This document shows positions 46,520 to 55,011 of a stretch of 64,000 bases of DNA, one piece after another. The notes beneath the pieces were generated by a model. The model saw only the letters and a program-made list of their open reading frames with translations. It had not been told where the DNA came from and did no database searches. The stretch comes from Mycolicibacterium arabiense. GTDB lineage: Bacteria; Actinomycetota; Actinomycetes; Mycobacteriales; Mycobacteriaceae. The stretch spans positions 5,952,001 through 6,016,000 of the forward strand of contig NZ_AP022593.1 of the NCBI RefSeq assembly GCF_010731815.2. The letters run 5' to 3'. The position numbers were made by a program, and so were the translations under genes. How positions within the stretch are numbered: position 1 is the first letter of the stretch; every line of letters begins with the position of its first letter.

Positions 46520-47896
46520 CTACGCATTCTGTTGAGCGGCTTCCCACGCGTTGAAGCCGCCCACGATGTCGCTCACGTCTCCAAATCCGCGCTGGCGCAA
46601 CAAGCTCGCGGCTACCGAGGAGCGATATCCGCCGGCGCAGTACACGACCGTCGGCTTGGCTGGATCCAGCTCTTCGCACCGATCGGGCAATTGACCCACG
46701 GGGATGGCGACGGCGTTCGGGATGCTTCCCGCCGCGACTTCGCCGGGGTTGCGCACGTCGACGACCTGCACGTCGGTGAACTCGGATCTGCGCTGGTCGA
46801 AGGATTTGGCCGTTAACCGAGGGGCGATCTGGACATCACTGCGGTGGTCGAACATGACCTCGAACGGGCGGTCGAGGTAGCCGACGACGCGGTCGAAACC
46901 GATACGCGCGAGACGATTTTTGCCTTCCAGTTCCTGACCGGGTCCGCTGAACAACACGATGTCGACGTCGGAGGGCAGCACCGACCCGGCGAACTCCGCG
47001 TAGCGGCCGTCGAGTCCGATGTTGATCGAGCGACGCAGGTGGCCCAGCGCGAAGTGATCGGGGCTACGGCCGTCGACCAGGAGTGCGCCGCCGTTGAGCG
47101 CGTCGAGGACCTCGGTGTAGTTCAGTGCGGTCGGCATCTTCGTCTCATCGAGCAGTGCGCGGTCCTGCCGGTTGAGCATGGCGTCGACGGCGAAATAGCT
47201 GGGTGCTGGCGGTTGTCCTTGGGTGACCAGATCCACGAACGTGGCCTTATCGGCGGCATGCAGGGCGTAGTTGGTCTGCTTTTGCTCGCCGATGGTCGAC
47301 CACAGGTCGGTGGAAAGGTTCTTGCCACATGCCGAACCCGCGCCGTGCGCCGGGTACACCCAAGTGGCATCTGGCAGTGTCATCAGCTTGCTGTGCAGCG
47401 AGTCGTACAGCATGCCCGCCAACTGTTCACGGGTGAACCCGATGGAGGCGAGCAGATCGGGCCGCCCGACGTCACCGATGAACAAGGTATCGCCGGTCAG
47501 GACGCCGTAGGGGACCTCATCGCCGCGGCGCTCGACCACGATGCTCATCGATTCGGGCGTGTGGCCTGGGGTGTGGCGGAACTCCAGCGTGACCTCGCCC
47601 AGGTCATAGCGTTCGCCGTCGGCGACGCCCATCGACGCGAACTCGGTCTGCGCGACCGAGGAGTACACGATCGTGGCGCCGGTGGCTGCGGCTAGCTCCA
47701 GGTGACCGGACACGAAATCGGCGTGGAAGTGAGTCTCGATTACGAGTTCGATTCGCCAGCCCAGCTTTTCGGCGTCCGACAGATAGTCCGCGACATCGCG
47801 CCGGGGATCGACGACGACTGCGCGGCCGGTGGTCTCGTCGGCAATCAGATACGACGCGTGGGACAGACATTCCAAGTAGTACTGCATGAATTTCAT
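46520..47896 (-). CDS. Metallo-beta-lactamase-fold/rhodanese fusion, persulfide dioxygenase-like
   Basis: 458 residues. N-terminal MBL domain (about 1-240): ETHFHADFVSGHLE, HTPGHTPESMS, LTGDTLFIGDVGRPDL, the ETHE1-type pattern with iron ligands. Two C-terminal rhodanese domains (about 260-350 and 365-455). The first lacks the catalytic Cys (VLFSGPGQE), the second has it (VVYCAGGYRSS). Layout matches CstB-type enzymes, which oxidise persulfides and pass sulfur to thiosulfate or sulfite. It is divergent from a TauE gene and a CstR-like regulator, with palindromic sites between. Confidence 0.9.
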   Translation of the reverse strand: MKFMQYYLECLSHASYLIADETTGRAVVVDPRRDVADYLSDAEKLGWRIELVIETHFHADFVSGHLELAAATGATIVYSSVAQTEFASMGVADGERYDLGEVTLEFRHTPGHTPESMSIVVERRGDEVPYGVLTGDTLFIGDVGRPDLLASIGFTREQLAGMLYDSLHSKLMTLPDATWVYPAHGAGSACGKNLSTDLWSTIGEQKQTNYALHAADKATFVDLVTQGQPPAPSYFAVDAMLNRQDRALLDETKMPTALNYTEVLDALNGGALLVDGRSPDHFALGHLRRSINIGLDGRYAEFAGSVLPSDVDIVLFSGPGQELEGKNRLARIGFDRVVGYLDRPFEVMFDHRSDVQIAPRLTAKSFDQRRSEFTDVQVVDVRNPGEVAAGSIPNAVAIPVGQLPDRCEELDPAKPTVVYCAGGYRSSVAASLLRQRGFGDVSDIVGGFNAWEAAQQNA

Positions 47897-47975
47897 GGTT
47901 CAGGTGTCCTTTCGTGTGTGGCGGTGAGTCACCGCCCCAGCAGGCCCCAGGGCGGAACGCGTACGGAGTTGCGGG

Positions 47976-48022
47976 TACCCCCTGGGGTATGCCACCATAT
48001 CTGACTATACCCCCCTAGGTAT
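47976..48022. promoter_or_regulatory. Two CsoR/CstR-family operator palindromes
   Basis: TACCCC-CT-GGGGTA at 47976-47989 and ATACCCCCCTAGGTAT at 48007-48022, in the divergent promoter of the MBL-rhodanese gene and the rhodanese remnant/TauE genes. The TACCCC/GGGGTA symmetry is that of the CsoR/CstR family. Confidence 0.65.
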
Positions 48023-48048
48023 ATGCCGAACGCCTGAAGGGATTCGCC

Positions 48049-48195
48049 GTGACGATGATGACCGCACCCACCTCCCCCAATCCCCACCACGTCGACGACG
48101 GTGGGCCTGCAGCGTCGTCGACCCCCTCACGGCTGGTCGACGTTCGACACACCGGTGAGTCCGAGACCGCACATTGCTCCGGCAATTGGCGATGA
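48049..48195 (+). pseudogene. N-terminal remnant of a rhodanese gene, or a short coupled ORF
   Basis: GTG 48049 with AAGGG 8 bases upstream opens 48 residues ending SRLVDVRHTGESETAHCSGN. This is the start of a typical rhodanese domain (xRLVDVRTPGEFEAAHIPGS). The frame then stops in an ATGA overlap with the TauE gene. The rest of the domain, with the catalytic Cys, is missing, so a deletion appears to have fused its start to the TauE gene. Confidence 0.5.
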
Positions 48196-49052
48196 CCGTG
48201 CTCACCGTCGGCCTGGCAGTGATCGTCGGCATGGTGCTGGGATTACTCGGCGGCGGCGGCTCGATCCTGATGGTGCCGCTGCTCGCCTATGTCGCCGGCA
48301 TGGACGCCAAGCAGGCCATTGCCACCTCGCTGTTGGTCGTCGGTGTGACCAGCACGATCGGCGTCCTCTCTCACGCACGGGCCGGCCGGGTGCAATGGCG
48401 CACGGGTCTCACTTTCGGCGCAGCGGGTATGGCGGGCGCCTACAGTGGCGGCGTCCTGGCTCGGTTCATTCCGGGCACGGTCTTGCTGGTCGGCTTCGCT
48501 GCGATGATGGCCGCCACGGCGGTCGCGATGCTGCGCGGCCGCACGGCCGTCGACGCCGCCGACCGACCACATGTGCCGGTTCCGAAGATCCTTTGCGTGG
48601 GCTTGGCGGTCGGACTGGTGACCGGCGTGGTCGGCGCGGGCGGCGGATTTCTGGTGGTGCCCGCCCTCGCCGTGCTCGGTGGGTTGCCCATGCCGGTCGC
48701 GGTCGGCACCTCGTTGATCGTGATCTCGATGAACTCGTTCGCGGGCCTGGGCGGCTACCTGTCCAGCGTGCCGATCACTTGGCCGGCAGCGCTGGCAGTA
48801 GCCACCGCGGCCGCGGTCGGTGCCCTCGTCGGCGCCCGCCTGACCGCCATGGTCAAACCCGACCTGTTGCGAAAGGCTTTGGGCTGGTTCGTCCTTGCGA
48901 TGTCAACGGTCGTCGTGTCCCAAGAAATCCACCTCGGCGTGGGAATCGCCGCCGCGACACTCACTGCCGTTGCCGCCACCATGACATTCGCGTGTGCCCG
49001 GTACACCTACTGCCCCCTGCGCCGCCTCATCCCGATTCGGATCGCCGCGTGA
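48192..49052 (+). CDS. TauE/SafE-family sulfite/anion exporter
   Basis: 286 residues from ATG 48192. Eight or so membrane helices in two repeats with the family motif GLLGGGGSILMVPLLAYVAG and its second copy GVVGAGGGFLVVPALAVLGG. In Cst operons TauE exports sulfite made from persulfide. It precedes a CstR-like regulator by 69 bases. Two palindromic TACCCC sites flank that spacer. Confidence 0.88.
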   Translation: MTVLTVGLAVIVGMVLGLLGGGGSILMVPLLAYVAGMDAKQAIATSLLVVGVTSTIGVLSHARAGRVQWRTGLTFGAAGMAGAYSGGVLARFIPGTVLLVGFAAMMAATAVAMLRGRTAVDAADRPHVPVPKILCVGLAVGLVTGVVGAGGGFLVVPALAVLGGLPMPVAVGTSLIVISMNSFAGLGGYLSSVPITWPAALAVATAAAVGALVGARLTAMVKPDLLRKALGWFVLAMSTVVVSQEIHLGVGIAAATLTAVAATMTFACARYTYCPLRRLIPIRIAA

Positions 49053-49067
49053 GAACTGTCCAACCAA

Positions 49068-49391
<324 letters not shown>

Positions 49392-49458
49392 CTCGCGATG
49401 ACGTAGCGCCAGTTGTCAATAGCCTCGATGTCACGACAGCGTTGTGCGACGAAACCGG

Positions 49459-50418
49459 CTAGTTCGAGGCTGGACCGAATGTCGGTGGCCGTGTCTCTGC
49501 CACGCGGGTGTCGGCGGCGGGTGCAAGGGTGCAGCCGCCGCCGGGCGTGAACGGGTAGATCATCTGGCGCAGGTAGCTGCTGGGGTAGTCGGGTTTGGCG
49601 GCCATGCCCAGCTGGGTGGAGTCGAAGCGGCGGGCGGGGTCATAGGAGTAGGTGCGCATGAGGTGGTCCCACACGAGGGTGAACAGCCCGAAGTTGACGT
49701 CGCCGATGCCGGCCCATTTCAGGTGGTGGAAGCGGTGGCCTTCGTTGAGGGCCAGGACGTACTTGACCGGGCCGATCCGGTAGTCGGCGTTGGAGTGCTG
49801 CAGCAGCAGCTGGATCGCGACAGCCAGGGCAAGCGCGGAGGCGACGTTGACGGGCAGCCCGATCAGGATCAGGGGTGCGACACCGGCGGCCATCTCGACG
49901 GTTTGGTGCAGGGGGTGTTTCATCAGGCCGTTGAGGCCGTAGAAGCGGGTGATGCTGTGGTGCACCGCGTGAAAGCGCCACAGCACGCCGATCTTATGGC
50001 TGGCCAGATGGACGACGGTGATGCCGAAATCCGCGACCAGGATCGCGGCGAGGACCTGTGCGACGAAAGGCCAGCTGTGTGGCCACAACTGCGGCGCGGG
50101 GACGATCGCTGCGAGCAGCGGGATCGCGGCGACGCTGGCCAGGATCAGGGTTTCGTTGACCGCCACGTGGATGCGGTCGCGGGTGCCATCGGCGCGGTCG
50201 TCGTTCCACTCCTCGTCATACGGAATGACCCGCTCCACCAGGAACGCGGTCATGATCGCGGCCGCCAGAATCGCCAGCAGCCAGTACTTCGGCGCGCCGG
50301 CGGCCGCCACGGCGATGCCCACCCCGTTGAAGCCGATCAACATGAACGGCACGTAGCCGTAGCGGGCCACCGTCTGGACCGCGGTGATTGCCGTCGATGT
50401 CGAAGAGTTCGTTCTCAT
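49459..50418 (-). CDS. Fatty-acid hydroxylase/sterol desaturase-family membrane protein
   Basis: 319 residues. About five helices with the di-iron His clusters: HLASHKIGVLWRFHAVHHS (HxxxH...HxxHH) and NEGHRFHHLKW, plus MKHPLHQ. Integral membrane oxygenase acting on lipid chains or sterols; substrate unknown. A truncated relative of its C-terminus lies at 37331. It is followed on the same strand, upstream, by an AraC-type regulator gene 48 bases away. Confidence 0.87.
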   Translation of the reverse strand: MRTNSSTSTAITAVQTVARYGYVPFMLIGFNGVGIAVAAAGAPKYWLLAILAAAIMTAFLVERVIPYDEEWNDDRADGTRDRIHVAVNETLILASVAAIPLLAAIVPAPQLWPHSWPFVAQVLAAILVADFGITVVHLASHKIGVLWRFHAVHHSITRFYGLNGLMKHPLHQTVEMAAGVAPLILIGLPVNVASALALAVAIQLLLQHSNADYRIGPVKYVLALNEGHRFHHLKWAGIGDVNFGLFTLVWDHLMRTYSYDPARRFDSTQLGMAAKPDYPSSYLRQMIYPFTPGGGCTLAPAADTRVAETRPPTFGPASN

Positions 50419-50465
50419 GCCTTGATCGTCGCGGCCGCCGCCGCGATATGGCTTGAATGATTCGG

Positions 50466-51242
50466 CTATTCGTTGTCGAGGTCCCAGGAGACGTGCCGGC
50501 TCAGCACCGAGGGTGGCAGGCCGAACATCTCACGGGTGGTGCGAGTGAGATGGGCACTGTCGGCGAATCCCGCGCCGTGCGCCGCGCCGGTCAGGTCATC
50601 GCCGGCCTGCACCCGGGTGATGGCAAGCTGCAACCGTGACCACAACACGTAGCGTCTCAACGGAATGCCGACCTGCTGAGAGAACAGATGCGTCAAGCGG
50701 CTCGCCGAGATCCCAACTATGGCGGCGAGTTTGGTTCCGCTGACCGTGCCAGCCGCCATGAGGTCGGGCAACAGACGTAATGCGTCATCGACGGCGGGAT
50801 GGCGCGCCGTGTCACTGCCGTGAACAACTGGGGTAGGTGCCAGGCTCGCGATCAGCTCGTCGACGACCGCGGACAGCGCTTGTCGCCGAGTGGAACTAAG
50901 CAGAGGGGTGACCGTCCATCCGAAGTGGACGGCGCGCGAATGCGCGGCCCGGCCCGGCGCGGACTCCGGCTCCAGGAACACCACCGTGCCCTCCTGTGCG
51001 CCGACCTCGATCTGGTGTGGCGCGTCGGCGGGCACGACCACCTTCGTTCCGACGTGGCGGGCGCCGTGCCCATCGAGCACCGTCAAAGCCGATGTCGCGG
51101 TTATGACCTGCACGGCGTGGTGGGCGTGGGCATCGGTGGGGCCGATCGATCCGGTGAAGGCCAACACCCCCGGGCGAAGGAGCGCCGCGCCGCTCCAGCG
51201 TGGTCCGGCAGCTGCATGACCACCCGGGGTATTCATCGCCAC
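50466..51242 (-). CDS. AraC-family transcriptional regulator
   Basis: 258 residues. N-terminal cupin-like sensing domain (about 20-110, HAHHAVQVITATSALTVLDG) and C-terminal pair of helix-turn-helices (about 165-250): GISASRLTHLFSQQVGIPLR and GAGFADSAHLTRTTREMFGL. It sits directly upstream of the fatty-acid hydroxylase gene in the same direction, so it may control that gene. Confidence 0.88.
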   Translation of the reverse strand: MAMNTPGGHAAAGPRWSGAALLRPGVLAFTGSIGPTDAHAHHAVQVITATSALTVLDGHGARHVGTKVVVPADAPHQIEVGAQEGTVVFLEPESAPGRAAHSRAVHFGWTVTPLLSSTRRQALSAVVDELIASLAPTPVVHGSDTARHPAVDDALRLLPDLMAAGTVSGTKLAAIVGISASRLTHLFSQQVGIPLRRYVLWSRLQLAITRVQAGDDLTGAAHGAGFADSAHLTRTTREMFGLPPSVLSRHVSWDLDNE

Positions 51243-51533
51243 TGAGCGACGATAGCGCCGCCCTGCATTGTGCCTCTAGTGGCGATGCCACCGATCCAAT
51301 CTGATCAGCTCCTGCTCCGATCACACTAGCCGGGTGTACCTGCGGCGGTTGAATAGTGGCCCTCGGCCGTGAACACCAATGACGTCGACAACGTCTGCGT
51401 TCCGAGTCTGCCCAACGCGTCTTCGCTAAACCCGGTGGCGACAACACCATCGCCGACATCCCAGCCCGGGCCCGGTGGGCCCCGGCCTGCCCGAACGGCG
51501 ACGATGGGCAGATGCGGATGCTGCACAGGCGCG
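51243..51533. other. Intergenic region, one doubtful ORF
   Basis: A minus-strand frame (51326-51526, 66 residues from GTG) reads MQHPHLPIVAVRAGRGPPGP and TQTLSTSLVFTAEGHYSTA, which is moderately protein-like but has no ribosome binding site. It follows the NlpC/P60 stop by 8 bases. Nothing else recognised. Confidence 0.3.
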
Positions 51534-52235
51534 TCACTCGATGATGCGCGTTACGTAAGGCGTCATTCCGGCTTTGCGCACCGGTGAGATCTTGATCGGA
51601 ACACCCGTCTGTTGGGCCTCCAGCATTTGGCCGTTACCCAAATAGAGCGCCTCGTGCTGACTGCCTCCGGGACCCCAGAACAACAGGTCGCCTCGGCGGG
51701 CCTGCGACGGAGGGACCTTGCGGCCAGCGTTGTACTGGTCACCGGACCAGCGGGGTAGCAGAATGCCAACACCGGCGAAGGCGAATCGAGTCAGTCCTGA
51801 ACAGTCGAAACCAACTGTGCCGGCGCCCTGGTCGATGCCGCGGCTAGGTCCGGTCAGGCTGCCGCCGCCCCATGAATAAGGCACCCCGAGCTGTGTGCCT
51901 GCACGGCGGATGACGTACTCGATGGCCTGACTGCCCGACACACGGCCCGACGCCAGCGGAGCGGCGCTGGGTTCGGCGCCTCCGAAACCCAAAGTGCGCA
52001 GGAAGTTGCGGCCGAGGTTCATCGTGGTCTCGGTAGCCATGGCGGTGGCGCGAAGTGAGGCGTTGGCGATGGCGAGGGGGTCGCCGGGTGCGCCAGCACT
52101 GACAACCTGTGGAAGGCTCGGATCCAAGGTCACGTCGCCCGGTTGCGCGGCCGCGGGCGCGGCTAGGGTCACTGCGAGCGTGGCGATGGCCATACAGCTC
52201 AGAGCCTTCAGGCGCCGGTGGAGCTTCGTGGACAC
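51534..52235 (-). CDS. RipD/RipB-like NlpC/P60 endopeptidase
   Basis: 233 residues from GTG 52235, chosen because a normal signal peptide begins there (STKLHRRLKALSCMAIATLA...AAAQPGD) and GAGG-like sequence precedes it; the frame is open to 52295. The NlpC/P60 domain spans about 110-233: Cys in GTVGFDCSGLTRFAF, His in GSQHEALYLGNG. M. tuberculosis RipD has lost catalytic residues; here Cys and His are kept, so hydrolysis is possible. Two CTACGTAG/TACGTAGG sites lie upstream (52325-52348). Confidence 0.86.
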   Translation of the reverse strand: MSTKLHRRLKALSCMAIATLAVTLAAPAAAQPGDVTLDPSLPQVVSAGAPGDPLAIANASLRATAMATETTMNLGRNFLRTLGFGGAEPSAAPLASGRVSGSQAIEYVIRRAGTQLGVPYSWGGGSLTGPSRGIDQGAGTVGFDCSGLTRFAFAGVGILLPRWSGDQYNAGRKVPPSQARRGDLLFWGPGGSQHEALYLGNGQMLEAQQTGVPIKISPVRKAGMTPYVTRIIE

Positions 52236-52324
52236 GGTCCTCGCCTTCTCGGTCGTCGGCCGGCGCAGCGCATGGGTAGATCCCGCGTCGATCACCGGAT
52301 GCTTGCCGACCGACCACCGACCGT

Positions 52325-52348
52325 CTACGTAGCAGGGCAGTACGTAGG
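52325..52348. promoter_or_regulatory. Paired BlaI-like half-sites upstream of the NlpC/P60 gene
   Basis: CTACGTAG, an 8-base spacer, then TACGTAGG. About 90 bases upstream of the start at 52235. Confidence 0.5.
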
Positions 52349-52565
52349 TATCACGTTCAGATCAAACGTTAACATTTGTCACGTGAGGTGACTTGCGCCT
52401 CAAGTCTCGCTTGCGTAACAATTCACCGGCCGCGGCGCGGCGCGCGAAAGTTCGCGCGCGCTATGCCTTTCGCGGCCGTGTGTATCGGCTTCATGCAAGG
52501 GGGTGAATTCGACACGCCGCTGCCAAGAGTCTGTACTGCTCTACGTAGTAGTGCAGTATTTCCTA
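52349..52565. promoter_or_regulatory. Divergent promoter region with an operator next to the response-regulator-like gene
   Basis: TACTGCTCTACGTAGTAGTG followed by CAGTA (52534-52558): central CTACGTAG with outer TACTGC/GCAGTA arms. It ends about 7 bases before ATG 52566, so binding would block initiation. Confidence 0.5.
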
Positions 52566-53318
52566 ATGCGTGACGGCTTGATGGCGACGGCACCGGCCCC
52601 GGCGACGATGTTGATCGTCGGCGACCACCTCAGGTGGATCGAGGCGGTCGCCGACCACTTCCGCACCGATGAGGTCTCCTTGGTGGTGGCCGACGACGGT
52701 GATGAGGCGGTGGGCGCCGCCCAGCGGCTGCAGCCGGGGTTCGTCGCGCTCGACGTGGATCTCCTGGGTGGTTCGGTGATGCAGGTGTGCCGAGAAATAC
52801 GCGACGTCTGTGATTCCCACGTCACGATGTGCACGAGTGCGGGCAACGAGAACGTCGTCGTGGCGGGCTTGCGAGCAGGCGCTGACGACGTCCTCACCGG
52901 TCCGCGCAGCAGCCGCGAGCTTGCGGCGCGGGTGCGGGCCGCGCTGCGGAGATGGCAGGCCAACGAAGCGCTTGCAGAAGGCGGCGATCCCATGCCACGG
53001 CGATTTTCGTACGGACCGTTGTCGATCGACGTTGGTCGACGTGAGGTGCGGATCGCAGACCAGCGGATCGGTCTGACTCGTACCCAGTTCGACATCTTGG
53101 TCGAGCTGGCCAGGCGGCGCGGTGCCGTGGTCACCCGCCGGGATCTGATGGAGGCGGTCTGGGGATCGCGGTCGAGCGCAAACACCGAACGGATTAGCGT
53201 GCACATCGCTGCGCTGCGCCGCCGACTCGGAGACGATTCCGAAGAACCGGCTCTGGTGCTGAGCGTGCGTGGCGTCGGGTACCGCCTGGCCGTCGCGCCC
53301 GGCCGCGTGACCGCGTGA
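52566..53318 (+). CDS. Atypical OmpR-type regulator with a degenerate receiver
   Basis: 250 residues from ATG 52566 (ATG 52581 possible). Receiver-like domain (about 15-125): the acidic pair is altered (MLIVGDHLRW), an Asp is present (VALDVDLLGG), and the invariant Lys is replaced (VLTGPRSSREL where KPF is expected). The winged-helix DNA-binding domain is intact: LTRTQFDILVELARRRGAVV, RISVHIAALRRRLGDD, GVGYRLAVA. No kinase gene is adjacent. It is therefore likely to act without canonical phosphorylation, perhaps through the BlaI-like operator that overlaps its promoter. A methyltransferase gene overlaps its stop. Confidence 0.85.
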   Translation: MRDGLMATAPAPATMLIVGDHLRWIEAVADHFRTDEVSLVVADDGDEAVGAAQRLQPGFVALDVDLLGGSVMQVCREIRDVCDSHVTMCTSAGNENVVVAGLRAGADDVLTGPRSSRELAARVRAALRRWQANEALAEGGDPMPRRFSYGPLSIDVGRREVRIADQRIGLTRTQFDILVELARRRGAVVTRRDLMEAVWGSRSSANTERISVHIAALRRRLGDDSEEPALVLSVRGVGYRLAVAPGRVTA

Positions 53319-54151
53319 GGAAACGCGATGGCCAGTCCCGTGACCGGCGGACGGGGTTGAGCATGGCCGCACGCGGAGAACGGTTCATCGTGGCCGCCGT
53401 CCGGCTGCTCATGCCACGTCGACACGACGCCCGTATCGGGAGACAAGCGGCCCGATACTGGTCCGCCTCCGATGGCGACCAGTCGTGGGACTCGAATTCG
53501 CATTGGCGACACGGAATCGGCGACGAGGCCTTCGCTGAGGTTGGTAGGGACCACTTGGAGATCTATCAGCGGTTCGCTCGCGCGCTGGAGGTCGACACTC
53601 CGACGACGATCATCGAATGGGGGGCGGGTGGGGGAGCCAACGCCGTGGCCTTCGCGCCGCATGTCGAGCGCTTCATCTCCGCCGACATTTCGCCGGACAA
53701 CCTCGCCGAATGCTTCCGCCAAGTGCAGGCCGTCTGCAACACCCCGGTGGACACCCTGCTCATCGATCTCGCCGACCCGAACGCAGCTGCCGACGGCCTG
53801 CGCCACGCGTGCGACCTTTTCCTATGCCTCTACGTCATTGAGTTGACCACCGGAGTAGACGCCGTGCGCACCATCCTCCGCATCGCCCAACGCGTGCTTC
53901 GACCGGGTGGAATGGCCTTCGTGCAGGTGAAGTATCACACCAGCGACGGTCGTACCCGCGGACGGATCGGCTGGGCCTACGCTCGCAACCTGGCGCTCAA
54001 CACGACGTTCACCATCGAGGAGTTCTGGAGACTCGCGGGCGAGTGCGGCCTCGAGCCGCAGCTAGTCACTCTGGTCCCGCGCAACCGCCTCGACAGCCGG
54101 TACGCCTACTACGCCTTGACCAAGCCGGTCAGCGGGATGGAACCGCAGTAG
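53315..54151 (+). CDS. SAM-dependent class I methyltransferase
   Basis: 278 residues from GTG 53315, overlapping the regulator stop (GTGA), so co-translated. SAM-binding motif I TIIEWGAGGGANAVAF, acidic residue after strand 2 (RFISADISPDN), motif IV LFLCLYVIELTTG, and the post-motif LRPGGMAFVQVKYH. Substrate unknown. The regulator coupling suggests it is the regulator's output or its modifier. Confidence 0.85.
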   Translation: MRKRDGQSRDRRTGLSMAARGERFIVAAVRLLMPRRHDARIGRQAARYWSASDGDQSWDSNSHWRHGIGDEAFAEVGRDHLEIYQRFARALEVDTPTTIIEWGAGGGANAVAFAPHVERFISADISPDNLAECFRQVQAVCNTPVDTLLIDLADPNAAADGLRHACDLFLCLYVIELTTGVDAVRTILRIAQRVLRPGGMAFVQVKYHTSDGRTRGRIGWAYARNLALNTTFTIEEFWRLAGECGLEPQLVTLVPRNRLDSRYAYYALTKPVSGMEPQ

Positions 54152-54402
54152 CGGTGTGACTCGGTCGCGCGCGGTCGGCCATGTACCGGTCAGCGCGGAG
54201 AAACGGCCCCGGCCGAACGTCGCGGCACGCGGCGTCGAACGCTACGTACCAAGCGTCCTGGGTCGATGTGTGCCGAATACGGTGTGGCATGTGCGGGTCT
54301 CGCAGCCCCTTCGAACCGGCTGCCTGGCAACGTGTTTGCGCTGCAGGGTAAAGGGCAATCTGGCTTCACCACGCGCACATTGCCGCTTGCCTTGGTCCAC
54401 GT

Positions 54403-54633
54403 TCAAACTGTGCTGCCTCCCGGCGCGCAACTGCGATCATCAGATGCGTCTGGTGCGCCATGCCCTCGAATGTCGGGTAGCGCAACGCGATACCGACCCG
54501 CAAGCCGATCGGCAAGTGGCTTCATGCTGTGGTGACCGGGCCCACCGCCGTGAGGCATGACGATCAGCTCGCCGTTGCCGATCGCCTCGCCCATCAGCGG
54601 CCAGCCGTCGTTGCCCACGTGAAGCGTCCGCAT
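54403..54633 (-). pseudogene. N-terminal remnant of an alpha/beta-hydrolase gene
   Basis: ATG 54633 with AAGGGA upstream. The first ~60 residues match the start of an alpha/beta hydrolase: GELIVMPHGGGPGHHSMKPL, ADRLAGRYRVALPDIRGHG. Then the frame loses family character and stops at 54403, long before the nucleophile. No further hydrolase sequence follows. Confidence 0.6.
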
Positions 54634-54721
54634 CGTCAATCATCCCTTCCATCGTTCAGGCCGCGAAGAGCATTGACGCGCGGATGGCACCTCGTTAGTC
54701 GGTAAACCCCACCCTTGCTTC

Positions 54722-54772
54722 ATACCCGCGGGGGGTATACCTTCAGAAGGTACCAATACCCCGTAGGGGTAT
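54722..54772. promoter_or_regulatory. Two CsoR-type copper operators upstream of copZ
   Basis: ATACCC-GCGGG-GGGTAT at 54722-54738 and ATACCCC-GTA-GGGGTAT at 54756-54772, both perfect palindromes, 27-77 bases upstream of the start at 54799. This spelling is the classic CsoR/RicR-type site. No csoR gene lies adjacent; the nearest family member is the CstR-like gene at 49122. Confidence 0.7.
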
Positions 54773-54798
54773 CTACGGCATGCAGATGGGAGTCGGAT

Positions 54799-55011
54799 AT
54801 GAGCACGATCGAGTACACCGTCACGGGTATGACCTGCGGGCATTGCGAGCTGTCGGTGCGTGAGGAAGTGAGCGGGGTGCCCGGGGTTGAAGACGTCGAG
54901 GTCAGCGCCACGACTGGGACGCTGATCGTGACGTCCAGCGGTCCCATCGATGACGCGCAGGTTCTCAACGCCGTCGACGAGGCCGGCTATTCGGCGTTGC
55001 GCGTCGCATGA
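54799..55011 (+). CDS. copZ: Copper chaperone CopZ-like (heavy-metal-associated domain)
   Basis: 70 residues from ATG 54799. A single ferredoxin-like HMA domain with MTCGHCELSVREE (MxCxxC copper site) and AVDEAGYSALRVA end. Delivers Cu(I) to the CopA pump encoded downstream. First gene after two CsoR-type palindromes; its stop overlaps the next start (ATGA). Confidence 0.92.
   Translation: MSTIEYTVTGMTCGHCELSVREEVSGVPGVEDVEVSATTGTLIVTSSGPIDDAQVLNAVDEAGYSALRVA

Noticed and set aside
51326..51526. 66-codon minus-strand ORF after the NlpC/P60 gene
   Set aside because: Moderately protein-like but without a ribosome binding site or recognisable family; left in the intergenic entry only.
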